DNA of 64,000 nt from Pyxicephalus adspersus (taxonomy: Eukaryota; Chordata; Amphibia; Anura; Pyxicephalidae): the NCBI RefSeq assembly GCF_032062135.1, contig NC_092866.1, forward strand, positions 30,823,819 through 30,887,818, given 5' to 3'. This document shows, in pieces, positions 49,218-59,759 of this stretch. Positions within the stretch are counted from its first letter, which is position 1. Each line of letters begins with the position of its first letter. The notes under the pieces are model-generated. The model was not told where the DNA came from and made no database searches. It saw only the letters and a program-made list of their open reading frames with translations. Position numbers and translations under genes: made by a program.

Positions 49218-49937
49218 TTAAGTTTTCTTTTGTAGAACAGACTTGAAACATTCCCATTTATGTTCTGTGGTCTTTAAAGACAATATTGTCTCCCAGTCCA
49301 AGTCACAGGGAGCTGCCATTAATAATGGAAAATTTGGTCTCTTAAAATTAAATGTTTTTATCTTTCCTGTTTTTGCTTCGTGTTTACAGCTTACATTAAA
49401 TGAAATCATATTATGGTCACTGCTACCCAGATTCTCTTTTATTTGCACATGTGTTATAAACTCTGCATTGTTAGAAAGAACTAGGTCCAGCAGAGTATCA
49501 CCACTTTTTGCTGCTTTTTCTAGCTGTGCTAGTAGTTGATTTTCTTTTTCTTCCTTAGCATTGGGGCGCCTATAGCAGACTCCAATCATTAACTGTGTGT
49601 TATTCAAACCCACATTCAACTCCACTCCACCCATAATGCCTCAACCTCATTGCTTGTTCCTTCTGCAATTTCTTCTTCCACATTCACTTTTAGATCACTT
49701 CTCACATACAAACAGACAGACACCACCACCCTTTCGTTTGACTCTGTCTTCATGAAAGGGAGCATGCCCAGAATTTTGCGAAGAACAAAGCCAGGATTCA
49801 GCAATACCAACTAAGTCATAATTCTCCTCACTTATTAAAGCTTCCAACTCACCTGCACAAGTAAGTGCACAATCCAATGTTTGTAACATGGGAAGCGCCT
49901 TACAAATATCCATAATCCTCCCCCCAACTATCCCCAA
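49218..49937 (-). pseudogene. CR1/L2-like ORF2 endonuclease domain
   Basis: The minus strand shows ALISEENYDLVGIAESWL (catalytic Glu region, normally TETW), RVKRKGGGVCLFV, NNTQLMIGVCYRRPNAK, LLDLVLSNNAEFI and LGSSDHNMISFNV (catalytic SDH), in the order of the apurinic-type endonuclease. Frames break near 49700. This domain makes the target nick. Confidence 0.88.
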
Positions 49938-50012
49938 TCCACCCCCACTAGTGTCTGACCCCTGACTTACCTTTTTGCCACCTTATTTGACTATCCCATC
50001 CCCCTCTGTCCT

Positions 50013-50493
50013 AGTTTAAATATCCCTCCACCATTCCCCTAAATATCTCCCCCAGCACAGCAGACCCCCTTTCATTTAGATGCAAACCATCTCTGGCATA
50101 TAGGTTGTACCCCAATTAAAAGTCCGCCCGAGAAATTTAATATGTTATGGGGTGGTTGGATTTTTCTATCGGGACACACTGGAGTTCAGGCGCCACCTGG
50201 ATCCGAGCCTCTCAGGCTGAGGGAGGGGGGCCTGGAGTATCTCAGGTTACATTTACTTACCTGTTCTTTTTAACACCCTTTGCAGCACTGATTGTCCGAT
50301 GATGCTGATTTGCCTGTAACTACACCACGAGTAACTTCTTTGTTTGTGTTATGATGTGATATATGCAATGCACCGGTCTTTGTTTCCCCATACTTACCAT
50401 TGTTCAGTTTTGTCTTACTCTGAGATTTTATTGTTTCTATCTATGTGGTTTTTATGTATTGTGTTCTTTTTTCCCAATAAAATAAAAATAAAG

Positions 50494-50524
<31 letters not shown>

Positions 50525-51290
50525 GTTAAAAAAAAAAAAAAAAAAAAAAAAGTCCGCCCAGTGCTTTATGAACCCAAACCCTTCCCTTTTACACCAGGAC
50601 TTAAGCCATGCGTTTAGCTGCCTAAGCTCGCTCTACCTTTCCTGTGTTGCGCATGGCACAGGCAATATTCCAGAGAATAGAACCTTGGAGGTCCTTTTCT
50701 CAGCTTGAAACCTACTTCCCTAAACTGATTTTTAAGGATCCTCCATCATCCATCTATATTGTCATTGGTTCCAACATGGATCAAGACAGCTGGGTCCTGT
50801 TCAGCCCCTCCCAGTAGTTTGTCCACTCGGTCCACCACATGCCGAACACTGGCACCAGGGAGACAGCAAACCATTTGGTTGAAGTGGATCTGTTTTCCTT
50901 ATGATAGAATCCCATATGACTACCAATTGTCTTTTCATTCCTGAGTTTCCCTCCACCCCACTACTAGATGTGCTGCTCGCCCTGCTGTTAGGGTAGCAGT
51001 AACATCTAGAGTTGCCACCACTGGGTCTGCCACCTGCACATCTTCACAAAACTTTGCAAACATTTGGGGTGCTCAAACACAGGGCTGGCCTTCCTTTTCT
51101 GGGGGACCCTACCACTCCCTCTAGTTACATTAACCCAACTCCCTACATGCTCATCCTGATTAACCTCTCCACCCTCCACATATAAGCCATTAACTGCCTG
51201 CTCAGTGAGCAGGAGACCCCTCTCAAGGTGATCCAGTGATTTCAGTGTTGCAATGCTCTTCTCGAGCTCTCCAATGCAAGATACCATAAA
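50013..51290 (-). pseudogene. CR1/L2-like ORF1 with esterase-like (SGNH) segment
   Basis: Minus strand: an N-terminal part MVSCIGELEKSIATLKSLD (51287-51230) predicts a short helix. CLPGASVRHVVDRVDKLLGG and PAVLIHVGTND appear at about 50860-50765. The C-terminal end is YARDGLHLNERGSAVLGE and FRGMVEGYLN (about 50100-50013). GTND and DGLHLN are the SGNH-esterase blocks known from CR1-type ORF1. The region is interrupted by the insertion at 50130-50547. Confidence 0.82.
50130..50547 (+). mobile_element. L1-like retroposon 3' end with poly(A), TSD AAAAGTCCGCCC
   Basis: AAAAGTCCGCCC occurs at 50118-50129 and again at 50548-50559. Between them is a 5'-truncated 3' UTR-like sequence ending CCAATAAAATAAAAATAAAG and about 45 A with one GTT break (50499-50547). 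Target-site duplication plus a poly(A) tail shows LINE-mediated insertion. The tail resembles that at 9536-9557. Confidence 0.9.
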
Positions 51291-51609
51291 GGTGACTTAC
51301 TCACATCTATCACAGCAGTATTCACCTAGGAGCTGTTGCTCCATATGTGCATACATGTGACAGACTGTACACTGAACAAAACCTTCCACCTTGCTGCCAC
51401 TCATTTTCCCAGTTACAATTTTTGTTCACAAGGAGTTATAAACGTTTACTTGGTTTGTGGTTACTATACAAATTTAACTGCTTTTGTTTTTAAACTCCAC
51501 TTGATTAAAAAGCCACTTGTTTCACAAGCCAAACAGTGAGCAAGCTTAAGATGAGTGCCCCAGGAACTTAAATCACCTGCGAAGCCTTGACCACTCCCCC
51601 TTAGAGGTC

Positions 51610-52535
51610 AGACAAACTGCAGACTTTCAGCTTTAATTCAGTAGGTTGAACAAAATGATTGCATAAAAAAGTGCTCGTTTTGAATACCACTTATACTATT
51701 ATTTGGCAACTCTAGCACTATCATACATATATTCTCAACCACCTTATTTACTGGAAAACAATTAAAATACCATGAGCAGCATAACAATACAAAATATCTG
51801 TTTTCTCTTAACACCTAGGAATCATCACCTAAATGCCTTTTAAAGAGCCCTACAAAGGATGTTTTATCTCTAACAATAGGGCTAGCCCTTACTGTAAGTT
51901 GAATATCCCACAATATATACTACCAAATACTATTGCTAGTATCTAAAAAAAAAAAACCTACATTAAATACTATACTTCCTCTGTTCATCCCTCTTTTCCC
52001 CCCTCTTCTCATCCCTAGTTGCTTCTCCTAAGCACTACGGCTTTTATAACCGATCATTTCACAAGTAGTATGAGGACAAGTTGGCCTCCACAGAAAAGAT
52101 TTTAGATATTCTACCAAGTTAGCCTTATTAGCATCAATCTGATTACTCTAAAGCAATTACACTGCAATTTCTCGGATTTTTTTTTCTGTTTTTGCAGCCT
52201 GAGGATGGCTTGTTTCACCTGCATGTAGAGCTGACATAACATAACGTAGGGAAATGACATAACGAAGGAACTGCCCACACCAGCCCATGAAATAGCCTTT
52301 GAGTCAATTGTCCAATTACTTTTGAGCCCCTGAAATAAAGTGATTGTGTTAAAAAAGGTTTTAGTTCCCCATATTTTTATGCAATCTTTTTGTTCAACCC
52401 ACTGAATTAAAGCTGAAAGTCTGCAGTTCAAGTGCATCTGAGTTGTTTCATTTAAAATTAATTGCGGTAATGTAAAGAACCAAAATTAGAAAAACGTTGT
52501 CTCTGTCCAAATCTTTATGGACCTAACTAACTATT
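51610..52535 (-). mobile_element. Chimeric Tc1-like element with foreign middle
   Basis: 52165-52535 is the left terminal repeat and transposase start of the 39480 family, read on the minus strand (ends GACCTAAC at 52535). 51613-51671 is part of the opposite terminal repeat. Instead of about 1 kb of transposase, the middle (51672-52164) is a copy of the unrecognised repeat found at 54475-54957, inverted. The outer 60 bp of the distal end are missing. Confidence 0.82.
51672..52164 (-). repeat. Unrecognised AT-rich repeat family, copy 1
   Basis: 493 bases closely match the reverse complement of 54475-54957 (for example CTCTAACAATAGGGCTAGCC and TTGGCCTCCACAGAAAAGAT). No coding sequence. Confidence 0.9.
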
Positions 52536-53251
52536 TCAATTAAAAAAACAAAAAATAAACATGCCATGCATAACTGTATGACTCCTAATGCAAAATATTT
52601 TCGATGTTATAAGATTTGCATTTAGACTGGGTTTACATCTGTGCAGAATGGAACCACAGTTTTAAAGTGGAACTAAAGTTCCACTTTAAAAGTTTGCAAC
52701 CAGGCAGGATTTTATTGCAGTAAAGGACAGACTTATGTGCAGGTCCGCATTGGTTGCTAGGATACTCGCCACAACCCACTTTTTCCTGTGGTTGCCCGGA
52801 CTGAATAAACTCCCTGCATGGGAGTTATGACATCCCGGGTGTGCCTGCAATGGAACGGGGATAGGCGAGTAAAAAATAGGGTTTAGGTCCTCCCTAACAC
52901 ACATTATTTCAATAAATGACTGGCAACATGGTACAAACTATTTTAAATGGGCATTCAATGCTTGCAATCACATTCCAAAGCTGAAGTTCAAGATAACTAA
53001 CAAATCGAAACCTCTATAGGGTTGAAGTTAAAGTAAATTGAGGAAAAAACCTTTTTTCAATGTGTTGTGATACATTTTCATCACAAAAAAAAAATAATAA
53101 GTTAATATTAACATTATTACAAAGCAAGTTATTAAAATACTGCAAATCACACACTTCAAAACTACTTCATAAACATTTAATTATGGTAATCTAAACTGTA
53201 ATTTTAAAAGAAAACATTTGGAATCTTTGCTAAGATCCTGTAGATTTTTAC
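52536..53251. other. Intronic DNA with a perfect 32-bp palindrome
   Basis: 52660-52691 reads TTTTAAAGTGGAACT AA AGTTCCACTTTAAAA, a perfect inverted repeat. Otherwise nothing recognised; the DUS2 exon follows at 53252. Confidence 0.6.
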
Positions 53252-53322
53252 CTTCCATGAACTGCAATAGCTGCAACACCAGTTTTCTCAATAATCTTCA
53301 CAAGGCTGACAGTTTCTTCCAC
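53252..53322 (-). CDS. DUS2: DUS2 exon (VEETVSLV to AIAVHG)
   Basis: This 71-bp exon encodes 23 codons plus two bases: VEETVSLVKIIEKTG then VAAIAVHG and the first two bases of Arg. The acceptor is CTCAG and the donor is GT in GGTAAAAAT, read on the minus strand. The His of VHGR is the conserved FMN-contacting residue of dihydrouridine synthases. The split Arg codon (AG|G) is completed by the first base of the next exon at 41488. The reading frame is open throughout. Confidence 0.95.
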
Positions 53323-54199
53323 CTGAGATATGAAGTATTAAAGCATCAAAAGAGAGCACTGATAACAAAACATAGTAAGCAATAGACTAAGTAAAAACAT
53401 GATGAATATTTCCTCAAATAAATCTATATATGTATAAATAAAGTACAATAAAATGACCCTAGATTTAGGACCTCTTGGAGAGTTGTGATGACCTATGCTA
53501 CACAACACTTGAGGAACTAATTGCCTTTGTCCCCTTGAGCCATCCTTGGTTCTCTGAACCTACAAGATGCCTAAATCATACGGAGCAGTAGAAACTTTCT
53601 GTCTCGTCATCACATTGGTAGGAAGAGACATGCATGGAAAACATGGAATAATATAGTGATCTGGTACGTACCTGGAGTGTCAGAAAAACTGAGAAGGATT
53701 TCCAGAGATAACATCCCTTATTCTCTTAAGCCCAGCAATTAAGAGACTGATGTATGTAAAACCAAAGGGCCAAACACTCAAACACAAGAGCAGTGTTCTC
53801 CCCAGAAACTTTATTCAGACGGGTGGTAAAAAAAAAAAAAAAAAAAAGTGGACGGAGCAAGTCACAACAAATTTAGTGCTCCTGGTTTATGCCATAGGTA
53901 TCCAGTAACCTTTTATTGTGTCAGTGTTCTACCTACCCCCTATACTTTGTTGCAAATTTCTAATGTCTGTTGTAAGGAGTTGATTTTTACTGAAGCTTGA
54001 AGTTAAATTACTTTTGTGTTTTTGCTATATTTTGTAGGTAATTGAGTTGTGTCGAAACTAGCTGTATACTCCTTATCAGTACAGTTGTTTACACCAAAGG
54101 TGGTAACCCAAGAACTTTAAGAAGGAATGGTTTCCCGTGTGCCCAGCCTGGGAATTATAATGAGAAGGTGAGTTTTGACGAATAGAGAAAAGACAGGCT
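53323..54199. other. DUS2 intron, possible unassigned interspersed repeat at 53790-54230
   Basis: A run of about 20 A at 53828-53847 follows GTGTTCTCCCCAGAAACTTTATTCAGACGGGTGG. No gene or known family recognised. Confidence 0.4.
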
Positions 54200-55709
54200 T
54201 TTTTTGGGCATGGAGTGTTTTTTTAAACACAATAAAGTTTATTTCAATCAAAAATATTCTAAAATTAGACGAGGATGACCTATGCTAGTCCTAGTGCTAA
54301 AACTAAGCTAGGTAACAAGTAAGCGTACAGTACAAGTAGTTTTGGTCCTGTTAAGACAGCAATAGTTTTGTTTCCTACCCGAAGCGTTTCCCCTAATAAG
54401 GCTTCCTCAGGGGTTTGTTGGGGAGACCTTTTGAGTTCTGGATAATAAGAAAAGTCAGATATAAATTATTTGTAACAGTGTAATTGTCTTAGAGTAATCA
54501 GATTGCTTCTAATAAGGCTTACTTGGTAGTATTTCTGAAATCTTTTCTGTGGAGGCCAACTTGTCCTCATACTACTTGTGAAATGATCGGTTATAAAAGC
54601 CGTAGTGCTTAGGAGAAGCAACTAGGGATGAGAAGAGGGGGGAAAAGAGGGATGAACAGAGGAAGTATAGTATTTAATGTAGGTTTTTTTTCAGATAATA
54701 GCAATAGTATTTGGTAGTATATATTGTGGGATATTCAACTTACAGTAAGGGCTAGCCCTATTGTTAGAGATCCTTTGTAAGGCTCTTTAAAAGGCATTTA
54801 CGTGATGATTCCTAGGTGTTAAGAGAAAACAGATATTTTGTATTGTTATGCTGCTCATGGTATTCTAATTGTTATCCAGTAGATAAGGAGGTTGAGAATA
54901 TATGTATGATAGTGCTAGAGTTGCCCAATAATTGTATGAGTAGTATTCAAAACGAGTACACAAGATTGACCATCGATCTAATAGAATGGTCAATATGTTG
55001 CACCAGATTTACATGATATGAAATATATGTAATAAGAAGTATTAAGGTGAATTACGATATATTGTAGTGAACCTAGGATAATAGAATGTAACAATACCTT
55101 AGTAGGTACATTTTTACTGAATATATAGTTCAGAAAGAGAGGAAGCCAATCCCGCAGTGGTAAGGATAGAAAATACCACTGGAGTGGTTGCCAAGTCAAT
55201 AGTACATAAGAGAAAAAGTGGAAAGATAGCGGCTCATTATGGCAGAAAATAAGTCTAGCATGACATAAAACCTTTTATTTCAGTTACTAAAAATATACTT
55301 CTTAGAAACATAATTGGTGAAAGAGGCCATAGCAATGTTTAACCATGACTTTATAAAATACTCCCACTAAAGAGTCTAAGATGTGGGCCTAGAAATTGAT
55401 TATTAATTAATGATAGTATAGTATAGTATAGAATAGTATAGAATAGTATAGAATTTCTACAGTATTCTTACAATTTTGTCAATTTTGAAATAAGATTCAC
55501 AAGTTGGAAGAGTACATTCAACCCAGAAAAAGGGGGAAATGACTGGATTGGAGTTTCTACAATTTCATATGAAAAATAATCGCAAGTGTAAATAAACATG
55601 TTAATGTATTGGAATACAGATTAAAAAAAAATATTTAGGAAATACAATTCTTACTTGGATGGCTATCTTAATAATGTAATAATTATTAAATATTCCAGTT
55701 CTAGTAGAT

Positions 55710-55955
55710 GAGTGGTTCTTAACCTGGGTTCGACCGAACCCCAGGGGTTCGGTGAGTCAGTCTCGTGGGTTCGGCGGAGGTCAAAACACACCAAGCGCTT
55801 ATGATTCGTGATGATACGCCCCGCTTGTCCATAATTGGCTGGAGGTGATCACGCAACATCGAATCATATTTTTTTTTTCCAATAAAGAAGGGTTCGGTGA
55901 ACACGCATATGAAACTGGTGGGGTTCAGTTGTTCCAACAAGGTTAAGAACCACTG
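55710..55955. mobile_element. hAT-like MITE (246 bp), perfect 8-bp TSD, with empty site nearby
   Basis: The ends are (C/G)AGTGGTTCTTAACC and its complement GGTTAAGAACCACTG. TAGTAGAT occurs at 55702-55709 and 55956-55963. The inverted sister copy carries this target once, uninterrupted (ATCTACTA at 57285-57292). The inside includes GGGTTCG repeats. It has no transposase. Confidence 0.96.
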
Positions 55956-56039
55956 TAGTAGATGGAGGTATCTGGAAATTTATTTAAAAATAAATAAAAA
56001 AAAAAAAGTTCTTTTATATATATATTTTTATAATATATC

Positions 56040-56531
56040 TTAAACCCCTTAGCGTTCTGTCAGTTTTTTGATGCAAAAAGTGATCCTAATTTTTTTGCAT
56101 AGAAATTTTTGTTTGTGGGTCTGTAATTCTTATGAATAACTCGGGTAAGAAAATTATATTTATTTATTATATTATAATCATAAATAATATAATACATAAT
56201 GTTAATTTTAAAAAATAATGAAATATTAGACAACAATGTAACCTTAAAATAAAAATATAAAATTAAAAATGTACTTATTTATTTCATGTTGTGTGGTGTT
56301 TTTGTACTGTAAAAACCATTTAAAAGCAGATTACATTGTAATCTGCTCTTAAATTTCCCACCCGGACGAGTGGGGATGTCCCGCCCGCCTCACCCCGATG
56401 CTGGAGCTGCTGCTCTGCATCTCCAGAGAGATGCAAAACACAATGCAGGACTTCTGTGACTTGGGATTACCGCTTTTTTGCATGTAAAAGCCACCCCGAG
56501 TCACACTCAGGATTACCGCTAGGGGGGTTAA
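56040..56531. mobile_element. TTAA-flanked MITE (piggyBac-like)
   Basis: The ends TTAAACCCCTTAGCG and the complement of TTAACCCCCTAGCGG are inverted and begin and end with TTAA, the piggyBac target. A near-perfect palindrome AGCAGATTACA/TTGTAATCTGCT sits at about 56325-56347. No transposase. The superfamily call rests on TTAA and length only. Confidence 0.75.
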
Positions 56532-57139
56532 TTATTTAATATACATTTAATCCACAAAATGGCGTACCTACGATTTAAATATGTACACTGGCTGTAGTTT
56601 TACTTTTTTTATATATCTTCAACCTATGATAGATCAATGAGAAAATAATGATGGTAATGGTTTTGTTTTATAGTTTAAGGTAATGATCAAATATGATATT
56701 ATTCAAATATAATTAAAATTAATTAAACTTTATTAACCCACCCACAAACAAACAGAAGTAGCCTGTTTCAAAAAGTAGCATAAATCAACAAGATAGGCAT
56801 GGTAATTCACACATGTGCAGTATACTTAGTAATTAGATTTTGTAACCCAATTAAGGATGAGTTCTGGTTTGAACAGCTGCCACCAGCTTTTTTCCCCCCA
56901 TACCTCCTCACACAACAGTAAGTAATGATTTTACTAAGACACCTAACCATAATGTTTCTATTTAATCTTTTCTCTGTCCTAGCTTAGGACGATTCTTCCT
57001 TATATTCGGAAGCAGCTCTCAATTAATCCATAAGACCTTCTTTGGAATACCCTTCCCTATTTTTGATAGTATTCCTTATACTGCTTACAAGATCCAATAC
57101 ATATCTTCTGAGGTATGTTTTTTATCAAACTTTATTATT

Positions 57140-57866
57140 ATACTTGATTCATAATATCATATTTGATCATAACCTTAAACTATAAAACAAAACCATTACC
57201 AATAATATTTTCTCATTGATCTATCTATCTAGGTTGATAGATATAAAAAAAATATATAAAATAAATATATTTCTAGATACCTCCATCTACTAGAACTGGA
57301 TTAATTATTAATTATTACATCATTAAGATAGCCATCCAAGTAAGAATTATATTTCCTAATTTTTTTTTATCTGTATTCCAATACATTAACATGTGTATTT
57401 ACACTTGCAATTATTTTTCATATGAAATTGTAGAATCTCCAATCGAGTCATTTCCCCCTTTTTGTGACATTTTCTGGGTTGAATGTACTTCTTCTCATGA
57501 GGTCAATATACCAAGTAAGTCAAGACTATTTAGATGAATCAACTTTTTTAAAATTGACATAATTGTAAGAATACTGTGGAAATTCTATACTATACTATCA
57601 TTAATGTAATTTCTAGGGTCTCAGCAATCCCTAGGAAGCCCATTTAGGGTGAAACTCATCGGGAGAGACCATAAGTACAGTACTGACCAACATCTTGGAC
57701 TCTTTAGTGGGAGTGTTTTATAAAGTCAAGGTTAAACATTACCATGATCTCTTTTACCAATTATGTTTCCAAGAAGTATATGTTTTAGTAACTGAAATAA
57801 AAGGTTTTATGTCATGCTAGACTTATTTTCTGCAATAAAGAGCCGCTATCGTTCCACTTATTCTCT
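57140..57866 (-). repeat. Unrecognised AT-rich repeat family, copy 3 (inverted arm)
   Basis: It matches the reverse complement of 55208-56700 minus the two MITEs, including TTTTATGTCATGCTAGAC and CCTCCATCTACTAGAACTGG. It has an extra stretch of about 80 bases (57615-57695) with a hairpin motif CCTAGGAAGCCCATTTAGGG...GAAACTCATCGGG that copy 2 lacks at that position. Confidence 0.9.
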
Positions 57867-58063
57867 ACTGAATATATAGGTTGTAGCGTTAACATATGGG
57901 AGCTTTAAGATCTGGGGAAAAAAAGGTTTATCACCATGTTATAGTCGTTGTAGATAGAATAGTAATAGTAATAATAAAGTATCGATTATGGAGATTATTG
58001 GTAATTAATCCTACCTGGTAGTGGGTCATGAGATCATAGGGTGAAGTATGGTATACCCTAAGA

Positions 58064-59039
58064 ATGTACTGGAAGGATTATGAGTCCCCCAGTAAAACAG
58101 CACAATACCCCCACAAACCACTCCCAAATACACCATTATACCCTCAATTATCAGCACAGTCTGATTCTGATCTTGAGGAAGATGTATGCATAATGCAGTC
58201 TCAAGCCCCAGCTCCTGCTTCTGCGGAAGCGACTTCAACTGCACCCCAATTACCACCCCCTCTTCCACACAGCCAAAGGCACGTGGACAGCCCAAAACTC
58301 TGACCACAGTACCTACTTGTTCAACATTCACTCATGTCCCAGATCTACCTGCTACCCCTATTGTATGTTACACCTTCCCTGAACCATCAGGGCCAGAGAC
58401 CCGGTCCATGGTAAAATCAGAGGATCAACCAGGCATCAGTAGTTCTCTAGCCATTCCCTTCATCACGATTAGAAATAAAATGATCATTAAGCCCCTTGGC
58501 GTACAAATCCTTAATGATTTTATTAAAAATGCCCCTGATCCACGCAAAACACCTGCTGCCACAATTATTTACTTTAAAAGGATGGTCCAGGGACAACAGC
58601 TCACAGTAAAGGACATCAAGTTAATAGTGGAAGGAGTCACGGGGTACGTTAGCACAGATGATGGAGGCATTGATTTCGGCAACATACCAACCATGGCTAT
58701 TTCAACTCCAGCCCAGACAAACCCCGATGATTAACCCCTCATAACTCAGGCTCACTAAACTGAATTGTGAAGAGGGAATTACACACTGAGTATGTAAGAT
58801 TACATGGAGATAGGAAGTCCATGGCTACTGCATTAGCTTGCAAGCAAAAGCCCGGAGAAACTGTAAGTGATTACGTCAGAAGGTTTAGGAAAGAGTGGAA
58901 AGAAGAGGCAGGTATAGGATTAGGAGGAGATCTGAGTATAGTATTTACTCAGTCACTGATTAACGAGATGATTCCTGAACATGGGTGCCCTGCCATACTT
59001 CTACGGCAGGACTCACTTTTAAATTGCTCCTACCAGTAG
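58064..59039 (+). pseudogene. ERV gag remnant
   Basis: A Pro-rich matrix/linker part (58064-58734) is followed by a capsid-like segment (58767-59039) with KQKPGETVSDYVRRFRKEW, which resembles the major-homology region neighbourhood of gammaretrovirus-like gag. Frames change at 58300 and 58740. The capsid is cut short at about 59010, where sequence jumps into pol. No nucleocapsid zinc knuckle was seen. Confidence 0.7.
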
Positions 59040-59094
59040 TGGTCCTGTTGCAGCACTCCATGCCCTCTTAGGTCTGAAAGAGCCGGAGGATGAA

Positions 59095-59757
59095 GTGCCA
59101 GAGTCACACTCATGTATCACTGAAATACATAACACATCGAAACCACGTTCCAACTTATCCACAACACCCATTCCTCTAGCAGAAAATGTTTTTGTAGACG
59201 GATCCTGTTCCCGACCCTCTGACAAAACTTATTTAGCTGTATATGCCGTGGTACAGCTCCCAGACACAGTCCTTGAAGCCGCCTCACTCTCTGTTAACTT
59301 TTCCCAAGCTGCAGAATTTAAAGCACCCACCAGAGCCTGTGAAATTATGGCAGGGAAAGCTGTAAACATATTTACTGACTCCTGCTATGCTTTTGGAGCC
59401 ATTTTGCAGCGAAGAGGCTTTACCACAGCTGACGGTAAACCCATTCAGCATTGCGCATTAATTTCGAAACTTTTACAAGCCATTCACCTCCCCAATCAAA
59501 TAGCCAAAGTCAAATGTCAAGCACACACTTCTTCCTATTTATTCGATGCCAGGGGCAACAGACTGGTGGATTTCCATGCCAAAGCCACTGCTCAGTCTAC
59601 CACACCCAACACTAGCCCCTTGATAACACTTCTGCTTGCCATCCCAGCTTCTACTGAAACCAACACTCTTCTAACACAATTACAGCCCTTCGCCACCCAA
59701 CAGGACATTAAATTCTGGGAAATAGAAGGATTGACCTTGGATTCCTTTGGAATCTAG
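59095..59757 (+). pseudogene. ERV RNase H domain
   Basis: NVFVDGSCSR (first catalytic Asp), AEFKAPTRACEI (Glu position shifted), VNIFTDSCYAFG (catalytic Asp) and a final GNRLVDFHAKA (catalytic Asp region) appear in order, as in gammaretroviral RNase H. The upstream RT is missing: residues before FVDGSC join directly to gag-derived sequence. The frame is open for 220 codons. Confidence 0.85.
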
Positions 59758-59759
59758 TC

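Larger units (their letters stand above)
48048..51300 (-). mobile_element. CR1/L2-like LINE, two ORFs, RT palm deleted, split by an L1-like 3' end
   Basis: In minus-strand order: ORF1 with an esterase-like domain (51290-50013), endonuclease (49937-49220), linker (49220-49015), RT thumb to C-terminus (48990-48330) and a 3' UTR ending GGTTGAAAAAGTCC... CTATGTAAC at 48048. The RT fingers and palm are missing at about 49015. An L1-like tail is inserted at 50130-50547. This is the best-preserved member of the family in the window. Confidence 0.9.
54200..56720 (+). repeat. Unrecognised AT-rich repeat family, copy 2 (longest)
   Basis: 54475-54957 matches copy 1 (51672-52164) inverted. 55208-55709 plus 55964-56000 and 56600-56700 match copy 3 (57140-57866) inverted. 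A hairpin motif (minus strand, 54378-54413, CCTGAGGAAGCC...GGGGAAACGCTTCGG) lies near its left part. It contains a hAT MITE (55710-55955) and a TTAA-flanked MITE (56040-56531) that copy 3 lacks. No coding potential found. Confidence 0.8.

Noticed and set aside
55719..55940. Open frame inside the hAT MITE
   Set aside because: It lies wholly within a 246-bp non-autonomous element and reads through its terminal repeats; no transposase motif.
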